Origin: Clostridiaceae bacterium
GTDB taxonomy: Bacteria > Bacillota > Clostridia > Clostridiales > Clostridiaceae
Reading direction: 5' to 3'
NCBI GenBank assembly: GCA_902363375.1
Contig: CABIZX010000005.1
Coordinates: forward strand, 186,001-250,000
Length of the DNA stretch: 64,000 bases
Shown here: piece by piece, positions 1 to 7,885 of the stretch
Position numbering within the stretch: position 1 is the stretch's first letter
How the letters are laid out: every line of letters starts with the position of its first letter
Translations under genes and position numbers: made by a program
Notes under the pieces: generated by a model
What the model was told of the DNA's origin: nothing
Database searches by the model: none
Seen by the model: the letters and a program-made list of their open reading frames with translations, nothing else

Positions 1-669
1 TATATAGCTTACTTCCAAGCATATACTAACACTTATGCTCCTGTAGAAGTACTAAGAGAAAAATATGATGAAGCTCTATTACAGGATGATGTAGTAGGCC
101 TTGCTATTGCTACAAGACCAGATTGCTTAGAGGAAGATGTATTAGACTTATTAGAGGAATATTCAAATAAGCTATATACCTGGGTGGAACTTGGGCTTCA
201 GACTAGTAACGACAATACAGCCACTTTTATTAACAGGGGGTATAAGTTAGAGGTTTTCAAAAAGGCAGTTGAGGAATTACATAAGAGAAACATAGATGTG
301 GTTGCACATATAATCTTTGGACTTCCAGGGGAGAGTAAGGAAGATATGCTAAACACAGTTAAATATATTTCTAAATTACCTATAAAGGGAGTGAAAATGC
401 ATCTTCTTCATGTAATGAAAAATACAAGACTTGAAAAACTTTTAAATGAAGGTGAGTTTAAGTTATTAGAAATGGACGAATACATTGATCTTATAACTGA
501 AGCTATAACTATACTACCTCAGGATGTAGTAATTCACAGGCTTACAGGGGATGCTCCAAGAGATTTATTAGTAGGACCTATGTGGAGCTTAAAGAAATGG
601 GAAGTATTAAATGCTATAGATGACAAGTTAGAGTCTGAGGACTTATATCAAGGAAAATATTATAAATAG
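1..669 (+). CDS. Radical SAM protein, TIGR01212/YtqA family (5' truncated)
   Basis: The gene is open from the first base of the window, so its N-terminus, including the CX3CX2C iron-sulfur motif expected of radical SAM enzymes, lies outside. What remains is the C-terminal part of the TIM barrel: an AYFQAYTNTYAP stretch near the start, then LAIATRPDC, WVELGLQT and HIIFGLPGE, in the order and spacing seen in YtqA-like (TIGR01212) proteins. A C-terminal segment with HRLTGDAPRD and WSLKKWEV is also typical of this family. The family resembles the Elp3/MiaB radical SAM enzymes and has been linked to RNA modification, but the substrate of this member cannot be read from the sequence. It ends 42 bp before the ComB-like gene and may share its transcript. 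Confidence 0.88.
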   Translation, partial: YIAYFQAYTNTYAPVEVLREKYDEALLQDDVVGLAIATRPDCLEEDVLDLLEEYSNKLYTWVELGLQTSNDNTATFINRGYKLEVFKKAVEELHKRNIDVVAHIIFGLPGESKEDMLNTVKYISKLPIKGVKMHLLHVMKNTRLEKLLNEGEFKLLEMDEYIDLITEAITILPQDVVIHRLTGDAPRDLLVGPMWSLKKWEVLNAIDDKLESEDLYQGKYYK

Positions 670-711
670 GATAAATATTATTTATTTATATAATCATAGG
701 GGGGATAATAC

Positions 712-1431
712 ATGAACATTGATGTAGTTATATCTGCAGAGCATATTAAACCAGAAAAGTTTAAAGGTAGGGTGATAGTTGTTATTGATGTACTAAGAGC
801 TACTTCAGTAATGGTTACTGCATTAAATAATGGTTGTGATAAAATTATACCTGTAAAAGAGATAGAAGAGGCTATAGATATTGCAAGGGAAGATAGAGAC
901 TATTATCTTCTAGGAGGAGAACGAGGAGGAGTAAAAATAGAAAACTTTGATTTTTCTAATTCGCCTCTAGATTATACTAGGGAAATAGTAAAAGGAAAAA
1001 GTCTTGTAATGACTACTACAAATGGAACTAGAGCTATTAAAAATAGTGAGGAAGCAGATAGAATATTTATTGCTTCTTTAATTAATGGAAGAGCAGTAGC
1101 AGAAAAGTTAGCTAAGCTAAATAAGGATGTAACCTTTGTAAATGCAGGAACCGATGGAGAGTTCTCCATGGATGATTTTATAACTAGTGGATATATAATT
1201 GACTGTTTAAAAGATATTATAAAAGATGAGTGCACCTTAACAGATATAGCTAAAACCTCAGAATATATTTATAAAACTAATCCGAGCATAATCAGCTTCG
1301 TAAAAGATGCACTTCACTATAAAAGGATGAAGGAGCTTAATTATTACAATGACTTAAGGTATTGCCTTTCAAAGGACTTAGTAAGTATAGTTCCAGAGTA
1401 CAGGGATGGGAAAATAAAAATATATGAATAA
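712..1431 (+). CDS. comB: ComB-like 2-phosphosulfolactate phosphatase
   Basis: This 239-residue protein matches the ComB family from end to end. It opens with a short beta strand, then VIVVIDVLRATS near residues 21-32, LLGGERGG around 67-74 and MTTTNGTRAI around 100-109, all hallmarks of the family's Mg-dependent active site. ComB hydrolyses 2-phosphosulfolactate to sulfolactate. In methanogens this feeds coenzyme M synthesis. In spore-forming Firmicutes sulfolactate is a known spore component, which is the more plausible role here, but that is inference. The ATG follows a GGGGGATAATAC ribosome binding site. A hairpin with a T-tract about 100 bp downstream ends the transcript. Confidence 0.85.
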   Translation: MNIDVVISAEHIKPEKFKGRVIVVIDVLRATSVMVTALNNGCDKIIPVKEIEEAIDIAREDRDYYLLGGERGGVKIENFDFSNSPLDYTREIVKGKSLVMTTTNGTRAIKNSEEADRIFIASLINGRAVAEKLAKLNKDVTFVNAGTDGEFSMDDFITSGYIIDCLKDIIKDECTLTDIAKTSEYIYKTNPSIISFVKDALHYKRMKELNYYNDLRYCLSKDLVSIVPEYRDGKIKIYE

Positions 1432-1526
1432 TAATAGATTAAATTTATTATTAAATCATGCAAATTACTTTTTATCTATTTAAAAAGAAAAAATTAAACA
1501 ATAAAATTAAAGATTTAAAGTTTCTT

Positions 1527-1724
1527 TTAAGAGCTACTACTTTTAGTAGTTCTTTTTCTTTTAGCTAAAGTCAAGAATATAACCTCGTATATAACAGTAT
1601 ATAAGGTAAAGAGAGCTATGAAAACAATCTGCTCAATACCACTCATTTTAGCAGTAGCAAACAATATTATTATAGGGAAACAGAAAACAATTTGAACAAA
1701 TCGGAGTATAGATAATCCTTTCAT
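1527..1724 (-). CDS. Small two-helix membrane protein of unknown function
   Basis: This encodes about 65 residues. I start it at the ATG at 1724, which is preceded by AAAGGTGATGTT, rather than at the upstream TTG at 1742. Two hydrophobic segments (roughly residues 6-24 and 29-51) are separated by a short polar loop, and the tail is basic and serine-rich (KRKRTTKSSSS), probably cytoplasmic. I do not recognise a family. It is transcribed towards comB, and its last codons form part of the comB terminator hairpin. It may be a genuine small membrane protein, but the support is only the ribosome binding site and the hydrophobicity pattern. Confidence 0.5.
   Translation of the reverse strand: MKGLSILRFVQIVFCFPIIILFATAKMSGIEQIVFIALFTLYTVIYEVIFLTLAKRKRTTKSSSS
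1529..1562 (+). terminator. Rho-independent terminator of comB
   Basis: AAGAGCTACTA and TAGTAGTTCTT form a short stem followed by a T-rich run on the plus strand. It overlaps the last codons of the small convergent gene on the minus strand. Confidence 0.6.
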
Positions 1725-2000
1725 AACATCACCTTTTACCAAATATTACTATATTAATATTGTTACACGTTTAGAACCTACATTCAATAAAAACTGTATA
1801 ACAAATTCATACTAGATAATTCTTATATTTTAAAAAAACTAAGGGATAAGATTATATTATGTAAAAATAAGTTCAAATCATAGGATACGACAATAAAAGC
1901 GCATATATAAAATCATAGTTTATGTATTTCTATAAAAAATTTAATAAAGTAGGTTCATATAAGGACAAGCTGAATAAAATATTATTGAGGGGGAATATCT

Positions 2001-2255
2001 ATGGATTTTTTAAATTATATTACAGAAAATGCATTGATTCTAATACCAATACTATCTATAGTTGGTATGATTTTAAAGGGGTCCGAGAAAATAAACAATA
2101 AATATATACCAATAATATTACTTCCTATAGGAATATTATTATCTATGGGACTTATGCACAGCATTAGTGCTGATGCTATAGTTCAAGGTATATTAGTTAC
2201 TGGAGCTAGTGTATATGCTCACCAATTAATAAAACAAAGTAAAAAATCAGATTAA
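2001..2255 (+). CDS. Phage-type holin family protein (Hol44/holin superfamily V-like)
   Basis: The 84-residue protein has an N-terminal hydrophobic segment (about 10-25), a short basic turn containing KGSEKINNKY, and two more hydrophobic stretches (about 36-50 and 60-72), ending in a charged tail (KQSKKSD). This layout and the wording of the second half fit the small phage holins of the Hol44 type common in Clostridium. Holins make membrane lesions that release endolysin. No endolysin or other phage gene is adjacent, so this is an orphan copy that may be a domesticated or regulated export protein. A GAGGGGGAATATCT ribosome binding site precedes the ATG. Confidence 0.7.
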   Translation: MDFLNYITENALILIPILSIVGMILKGSEKINNKYIPIILLPIGILLSMGLMHSISADAIVQGILVTGASVYAHQLIKQSKKSD

Positions 2256-2267
2256 GCATAAATAAAT

Positions 2268-2299
2268 GGGTAGATATCTTAGCAATAAGATATCTACCC
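2268..2299. terminator. Bidirectional terminator hairpin with GCAA tetraloop
   Basis: A perfect 14-bp stem (GGGTAGATATCTTA and its complement) closes a GCAA loop of the GNRA type. It lies between the converging holin and rRNA methyltransferase genes and has U/A-rich flanks on both sides, so it can end both transcripts. Confidence 0.75.
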
Positions 2300-2312
2300 T
2301 ATTTAAAAGTAT

Positions 2313-3488
2313 TTAAACTACTTGGAAAATATAAAACTTTAAATAATATGATTCATCACTATTCCAAAGAATTGGATGATCAGGGGCTTGTGTTTTAAAT
2401 TCTACTTGTCTTAAAGTAACTTTTGCATCCTTAGCTGCACTGGCAATAGTATCTCTAAATAGCTCAGGATTCATAAAATGAGAGCATGAACAAGTTATAA
2501 AATAACCACCTTTATTTACTAATTTCATACCTCTAAGATTTATCTCTTTGTAGCCTCTTGTAGCACTTTTTATAGTTGAACGAGATTTTGTAAAGGCTGG
2601 TGGGTCAAGAATAACCACATCATATTTTCTACCTTCATCAGACCATTCACGAAGTACATCAAAAGCATTGTGACATTCAAACTTAACAATATCTTGTAAA
2701 TTGTTAAGCTCAGCATTACGTCTACAGAATTCTACTGCATGCTCTGATATATCTACCCCTAATACTAATTTAGCACCAGCTACTCCAGCATTAAGTGCAA
2801 AGGAACCAGTGTGAGTAAAGCAGTCTAGAACAGTAGCATCTTTACAAAGTTTATGTATAGCAGCTCTATTTTCTTTCTGGTCTAAGAAAAATCCTGTTTT
2901 TTGACCATTTTCAATATCCACATAATATTTAACACCATTTTCAACTATTTGAACCATAGTATCAAAAGGCTCTGTCAAGAATCCCTTAACTTGTTCCATG
3001 CCTTCAAGAATTCTAACCTTAGCATCGCTTCTCTCATAGATTCCCTTAGCACCATATTCTTCTACTAAAATTTTTACAACTATATCCTTATATTTATCAA
3101 TCCCTAAAGCTAAAGATTGAATAACGTAATAATCTCCTAGCTTATCAATTATAAGACCAGGTACAAAGTCTGCTTCTCCAAATAAAAATCTGCAGCTAGA
3201 TGTATCTATAACTTTTTTTCTGTATTCCCAAGCTGCTCTAAGTCTTTTTCTAAAAAACTCTTCGTCAATCTCTTCATTGATATCTCTAGTCATAATTCTT
3301 ATAGCTATTTTTGAAACATCATTTATATATCCTTTACCTATAAATTCTTCTCTGCAATTATATACTTCTACAATATCGCCATTTTCATATTCACCTTCGA
3401 ATTCTTCAATATCAGTAGAGTAAACCCAAAGATGGCCATTTTCAACACTTTTTCCTTTTCCTTTAAGTAGATAGAATCTGCAAGTCAT
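2313..3488 (-). CDS. Class I SAM-dependent rRNA large-subunit methyltransferase (RlmI-like)
   Basis: This 391-residue protein has the RlmI/YccW architecture. An N-terminal PUA RNA-binding domain (about 1-75) is followed by a small linker domain and a C-terminal Rossmann methyltransferase domain. Visible motifs are NGQKTGFFLDQ, the SAM-binding loop DCFTHTGSF near residue 221, acidic motif II (VLGVDIS), DPPAF near 297 and TCSCSHF near 335, whose cysteines fit the catalytic Cys of 5-methylcytosine RNA methyltransferases. RlmI methylates a cytosine of 23S rRNA in E. coli. The exact target here is inferred from the family. It is a single-gene unit between two terminators or spacers. Confidence 0.88.
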   Translation of the reverse strand: MTCRFYLLKGKGKSVENGHLWVYSTDIEEFEGEYENGDIVEVYNCREEFIGKGYINDVSKIAIRIMTRDINEEIDEEFFRKRLRAAWEYRKKVIDTSSCRFLFGEADFVPGLIIDKLGDYYVIQSLALGIDKYKDIVVKILVEEYGAKGIYERSDAKVRILEGMEQVKGFLTEPFDTMVQIVENGVKYYVDIENGQKTGFFLDQKENRAAIHKLCKDATVLDCFTHTGSFALNAGVAGAKLVLGVDISEHAVEFCRRNAELNNLQDIVKFECHNAFDVLREWSDEGRKYDVVILDPPAFTKSRSTIKSATRGYKEINLRGMKLVNKGGYFITCSCSHFMNPELFRDTIASAAKDAKVTLRQVEFKTQAPDHPILWNSDESYYLKFYIFQVV

Positions 3489-3726
3489 TTATATCCTCCT
3501 ATTATTAAAACAACTGATTATTAATAATAACTCATATTGTTAGATTTAAAAATTAAACTTTATTTAGACTTATTATAGTATAAATTTATATAATGGATTT
3601 TGCAAATAAATTATTTATTTTTTACCATAGAAAATTTTTTATGAGTAAAGTATAATATTCTTGGTTTGAATTTTTGATTAAACATTATTTATATAGAGTA
3701 GTCACAAGGATATAGGAGGAAAATAG

Positions 3727-5283
3727 ATGAGTATACTTACAGTTAAAAATATAAGTCATGGGTTTGGGGATAGAGCAATATTTGAAGATGTATCCTTTAG
3801 ATTATTAAAAGGTGAGCACGTTGGTTTAATTGGAGCTAATGGTGAAGGTAAATCTACTTTTATGAATATAATAACTAGTAAACTTATGCCAGATGAGGGA
3901 CAAGTAATATGGTCTAATAATGTGAGAGTAGGATATATGGATCAGCATGCTGCTTTAGAGCAGGGGCTAACTATAAGGGACGTATTAAGAGATGCCTTTA
4001 AATATCTATTTGACCTAGAAGTAGAAATGAATGAGCTTTATGGAAAAATGGGAGAAATGAACGAAGATGAAATGAATAAGGTCTTAGAGAGAACGGCAGT
4101 TATTCAAGATATGTTAGATAATAATGGATTTTATGTTATAGATGCAAAGGTTGAGGAAGTTGCTAAAGGATTAGGACTTCTTGATGTAGGACTAGATAAG
4201 GATGTAACAGCTCTAAGTGGAGGACAAAGAACTAAGGTTTTACTTGCAAAACTTCTACTAGAAACTCCAGATATTTTACTTCTAGACGAGCCTACAAACT
4301 ATTTAGATGAAGCTCATATAGAATGGCTTAAGAGATATCTACAGAGTTATGAGAATGCATTTATTCTAATATCCCACGATATTCCTTTCTTAAACTCTGT
4401 AATCAACCTTATATACCATGTGGAAGATAGAAAGTTAAGTAGATATGTAGGAGACTATGAAGAATTTAAAAGAGTATATGAAGCAAAGAAGGAGCAGCTT
4501 GAAAGAGCATATGAAAGACAACAAGCTGAGATTGCAAGGCTTGAAGATTTCGTAGCAAGAAATAAAGCCAATGTTGCTACATCTAACATGGCTAAGTCTA
4601 GACAAAAGAAATTAGATAAAATGGATAGAATAGAACTTTCTAAGGAAAAGCCAAAGCCAACCTTCAACTTTAAAACTGGAAGAGCATCAGGTAAGGTTAT
4701 ATTTGAAACTAAAGATTTAGTTATAGGATATGATAGTCCATTAACAAAGCCTCTTAATATTTCCATGGAAAGAGGACAAAAAGTTGCCCTTGTTGGAGCT
4801 AATGGACTTGGGAAAACTACACTCCTTAAGAGCTTAATGGGAGAGATAAAGCCTATAAGTGGAGAAGTAACTCTAGGGGATTATCAACAAATAGGATACT
4901 TTGAGCAGGAGGGAGCATCAGGGAATAAAAACACTTGTATAGAAGAATACTGGCAAGAGTTCCCAAGCTGCACTCAATATGAAGTTCGTGCAGCATTAGC
5001 TAAATGTGGCTTAACTACAAAACACATAGAAAGTATGGTTATGGTGTTATCTGGAGGAGAAGCTGCTAAAGTAAGACTAGCAAAACTTATAAATAAGGAA
5101 ACAAACATATTAATCCTAGACGAGCCTACAAACCACTTAGATGTAGAAGCTAAGGATGAATTAAAAAGAGCATTACAAGAATATAAAGGAACTATATTAT
5201 TGGTTTGCCACGAACCAGAGTTTTATAAAGATGTAGTAACAGATATATGGAACTGTGAGGAATGGACAACTAAAATAGTATAG
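3727..5283 (+). CDS. ABC-F family ATPase (tandem nucleotide-binding domains)
   Basis: The 518-residue soluble protein has two ABC ATPase domains and no membrane segments, which defines the ABC-F class. The first domain has Walker A GANGEGKST (36-44), signature LSGGQ (163-167) and LLLDEPT (184-190). A charged, helical ABC-F linker follows (about 235-310). The second domain has GANGLGKTT (357-365), signature LSGGE (about 441) and ILDEPTNHLD. Members of this family act on ribosomes as translation factors, and some protect them from antibiotics. The sequence resembles the housekeeping YbiT/YkpA type more than the known resistance proteins, but I cannot settle that without alignment. The ATG has an AGGAGG site and a terminator follows directly. 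Confidence 0.9.
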   Translation: MSILTVKNISHGFGDRAIFEDVSFRLLKGEHVGLIGANGEGKSTFMNIITSKLMPDEGQVIWSNNVRVGYMDQHAALEQGLTIRDVLRDAFKYLFDLEVEMNELYGKMGEMNEDEMNKVLERTAVIQDMLDNNGFYVIDAKVEEVAKGLGLLDVGLDKDVTALSGGQRTKVLLAKLLLETPDILLLDEPTNYLDEAHIEWLKRYLQSYENAFILISHDIPFLNSVINLIYHVEDRKLSRYVGDYEEFKRVYEAKKEQLERAYERQQAEIARLEDFVARNKANVATSNMAKSRQKKLDKMDRIELSKEKPKPTFNFKTGRASGKVIFETKDLVIGYDSPLTKPLNISMERGQKVALVGANGLGKTTLLKSLMGEIKPISGEVTLGDYQQIGYFEQEGASGNKNTCIEEYWQEFPSCTQYEVRAALAKCGLTTKHIESMVMVLSGGEAAKVRLAKLINKETNILILDEPTNHLDVEAKDELKRALQEYKGTILLVCHEPEFYKDVVTDIWNCEEWTTKIV

Positions 5284-5289
5284 AAACAC

Positions 5290-5325
5290 AAAAAAGAGTT
5301 AGAATCAAATCTAGCTCTTTTTTTG
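5290..5325 (+). terminator. Rho-independent terminator after the ABC-F gene
   Basis: AAAAAGAGTTAGA and TCTAGCTCTTTTTTT form a stem with a short loop and a run of seven T. Confidence 0.85.
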
Positions 5326-5383
5326 AAGTAATTTCCTTTACAATATAAAATTAAGAGAATATGATAAAATAGAATTTAACATG

Positions 5384-5543
5384 AGGTATCTTCGAAAAAT
5401 AAATAAGTCAAAAATAGGAAGTATATTTTGAGTTAGACAAGGAAACAGGTTCCGCAGATAGTAGCACTATCTAAGGGTTCTGTTGACGCAGTGTAACACA
5501 AAATAGACGAACATTCTGACTTATTATTTATTTTCAGATACCT
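5384..5543. repeat. 160-bp MITE-like palindromic element
   Basis: The two ends are imperfect inverted repeats of about 27 bp. Each begins AGGTATCT, continues GAAAAATAAATA or GAAAATAAATAA, and finishes with AAGTCA. A second nested pair (TATTTTGAGTTA near 5423 and TAACACAAAATA near 5494) and a central GATAGT-AGC-ACTATC hairpin make the whole unit one long imperfect palindrome. It has no coding capacity. It sits between the ABC-F terminator and the FliB gene. It could be a non-autonomous mobile element or a structured RNA. No second copy was seen in this window. Confidence 0.55.
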
Positions 5544-5574
5544 TAAATATATAATAAAAACTTTGAGGTGAAAA

Positions 5575-6732
5575 ATGAAAATAAGAGTACCAAAATATCT
5601 TAATAAATTCAAATGTATAGCAGATAAATGTGAGGATACATGTTGCGCTGGTTGGGAAATTGTTATTGATGAAGAAACTTATGATTACTATGAAAATCTT
5701 AGTGGTAGCTTTGGTGAAAGACTAAGAAGTGAGATAGTTAATGATGGAGAAGATAATATATTTGTATTGAAAAATGGCAATTGTGCCTTTCTAAATGAAA
5801 ACAAATTGTGTGATATATATAATGAACTTGGGGAAGATGGCCTTTGCTATACTTGCAAGAAGTATCCTAGATATATAGAGGAGTTTGGAAGCTTACGAGA
5901 AATAGGTATATCACTTTCTTGTCCAGAAGCAGCAAGAATAATGCTAGGTGATTCTAATAAAGTGGAGTTTGAGTTAAGTGAAAATGATGAGTTCATAACT
6001 TCTTATAACGATATTGATGCCATGCTATTTATTGAACTTATGCAATGTAGAAGTATAATTTTTAATATACTTCAAAATCGTAATATTGATTTAAATATAA
6101 GAGCATCTATAATTCTTAACTTTGGAAAGGAAATTCAAGATAGGATAGATGAGGCCGATTTAGCTACTTTAAAGGCCATTAAAGAAAGATATATAGATAA
6201 AAATTTTATAAATAATACTATTAATGATTTGGATAAGAATATCAATGATAAAGAAGAGTGGTATAATGATATAGAAGAGCATCTTAATGTATTTAAAAGC
6301 TTGAAGCATATAAATGATAGTGATCCACTAGGGTTAGATAAGATGTTATCTTATATTGAAGGTAGTTCCAAGGAGAGAAAAATTTATCTAGATAAATACA
6401 AAGAATTTAATATTTTTTATGAAGATAATATGTATAAGTTTGAAAATATATTAGTTTACTTTGTGTTTAGATATTTTATGAAAGCTGTCTTTGATTATGA
6501 TGTGGCTGCCAAAATAAAGACTGCAGTGGTGAGCTATTTAATGATTAAGCAGTTATGTGTAGTAAGGTGGATAGAAAGTGGAGACTTTAATGATGAAGAT
6601 ATTGTAGATATAAGTCATACTTATTCTAAGGATATTGAACATTTAGAGGAGAATATAGACACCTTGGCAGAGAGTTTTAAAACTAATTCTGTATTTAAAG
6701 AAGATAGAATTATAAATATGTTAATGAACTAA
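5575..6732 (+). CDS. fliB: FliB-like flagellin lysine-N-methylase
   Basis: The 385-residue protein begins MKIRVPKYL and carries the cysteine pattern of the FliB family: C14, C19, C23, C24, then NGNCAFL, KLCDIY, GLCYTCKKYPR and LSCPEAAR in the first 125 residues. These cysteines probably bind a metal or Fe-S centre. The remaining 250 residues are mainly helical and poorly conserved, as usual for the family. FliB methylates surface lysines of flagellin in Salmonella. No flagellar gene lies nearby, so the target here is inferred only from family membership. The ATG follows a GAGGTG site just after the palindromic element. Confidence 0.82.
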   Translation: MKIRVPKYLNKFKCIADKCEDTCCAGWEIVIDEETYDYYENLSGSFGERLRSEIVNDGEDNIFVLKNGNCAFLNENKLCDIYNELGEDGLCYTCKKYPRYIEEFGSLREIGISLSCPEAARIMLGDSNKVEFELSENDEFITSYNDIDAMLFIELMQCRSIIFNILQNRNIDLNIRASIILNFGKEIQDRIDEADLATLKAIKERYIDKNFINNTINDLDKNINDKEEWYNDIEEHLNVFKSLKHINDSDPLGLDKMLSYIEGSSKERKIYLDKYKEFNIFYEDNMYKFENILVYFVFRYFMKAVFDYDVAAKIKTAVVSYLMIKQLCVVRWIESGDFNDEDIVDISHTYSKDIEHLEENIDTLAESFKTNSVFKEDRIINMLMN

Positions 6733-6833
6733 AAATATGGTATTAAATAATTAAGTAATATTTAGCTACTTCGATTTTAAAATATTAGATTACAAATGAA
6801 AAGGTTAAAGTTATAGTATGGAGAAGGAGAGAT

Positions 6834-7589
6834 ATGGAACATTATAAAATTTTAGGCGTTGATAAAAATGCATCTATGGAAGAGATAACAAAAGCTTATG
6901 AAGATAAAGTAAATAAATTTAAAGAAGAGATAGAAGATGAAAGAAGAGCAAAGTCCTTTATAAAAGTATTTGATGAAGCTTATGAGAAGATAAAGGAAGA
7001 GAGAGAACAAAATCAGCAAACTGTGATTATAGATAATCAAGTGAAAGATTTAAATAATAACTTTCATAAAGATGATAGTAATAGATATGAAAGCTTTAAT
7101 GAATATGAACAAGAATCTACATTTAGTAGAGAAAAGAAGAGATCATCTTCAAAGAGTACATCAATAAGAAAACAAAAAAGATCTAAAAAGAAGTCTACAG
7201 AAGATAGAGACGATATTAAATCTGAAAAACAAAGTAAAAGGGACAGTAGTAGAAAATCAGGAAGTAATAAAAAGAGTAATGAATCTTCCCTTACTCAATT
7301 GTCACTTAAGATATTGTTCATGCCTGTGGTAGCTATATTATCAATAATAATATTTATATGCAAAATATTAAATATAATATCTTGGGTTGCATCTAAGATT
7401 ATAATAATAGCAGCTATAGCTATATCTGCTATTCATGGATATCAAATTTATATTGGACATGCTATTCAATATAAGATATTTGTATTATGTGCTGTGGGCT
7501 TTGTAGCTTCTTTATTTTTACCAGGCATTCTAAAAGTTCTTGTATCTACCTTAAGCAAAGTAAATAATAAATTAAAAAAGTTTATATAA
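6834..7589 (+). CDS. J-domain-like membrane protein lacking the HPD motif
   Basis: Residues 1-60 follow the helix pattern of a J domain (EHYKILGVDKNASMEEITKAYEDKV, and later FDEAYEKI), but the loop that should contain His-Pro-Asp reads VNKFKEEIEDE, so the DnaK-stimulating tripeptide is absent. A long polar linker (about 65-155) rich in Lys, Ser, Arg and Asp follows. The C-terminal third contains at least two or three hydrophobic segments (about 161-180, 184-201 and 213-232), placing the protein in the membrane with the J-like part probably cytoplasmic. Function is unknown. It may tether or scaffold rather than act as a co-chaperone. The gene has a GAGAAGGAGAG ribosome binding site and its own terminator. 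Confidence 0.65.
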   Translation: MEHYKILGVDKNASMEEITKAYEDKVNKFKEEIEDERRAKSFIKVFDEAYEKIKEEREQNQQTVIIDNQVKDLNNNFHKDDSNRYESFNEYEQESTFSREKKRSSSKSTSIRKQKRSKKKSTEDRDDIKSEKQSKRDSSRKSGSNKKSNESSLTQLSLKILFMPVVAILSIIIFICKILNIISWVASKIIIIAAIAISAIHGYQIYIGHAIQYKIFVLCAVGFVASLFLPGILKVLVSTLSKVNNKLKKFI

Positions 7590-7609
7590 AAACTTAATAT
7601 ATTAAAAGT

Positions 7610-7680
7610 GAAACTGAAATCTAATGAATAGTATCTTGTTTATATCGCAGGAAAAATTCATAGTGATTTCAGTTTTTTAT
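7610..7680 (+). terminator. Terminator after the J-like gene
   Basis: AAACTGAAATC (7611-7621) pairs with GATTTCAGTTT ahead of a T6 run. An inner ATGAA/TTCAT pair extends the stem. The long loop overlaps an AT-rich reading frame that I do not accept as a gene. Confidence 0.75.
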
Positions 7681-7885
7681 TATAATATTCGCTTTCGTTT
7701 ATACATTATGGATTTTCTAAAATTATATATAGTTATAAATATAGATATATATATATTAAATAGCATTAATTATAAATATATAAAGTTTTATTATATATAC
7801 AATAAGATAAAGAGATTTATTTACGATAATTTATTCATATAGTAAAATATGTTATAAATAAATTTGTATAGTAATTGGGGAGAAT

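Noticed and set aside
7624..7842. 72-residue plus-strand frame after the J-like gene
   Set aside because: It begins inside a terminator loop, is made almost only of Ile, Tyr, Asn, Phe and Lys from AT-rich DNA, and has no ribosome binding site.
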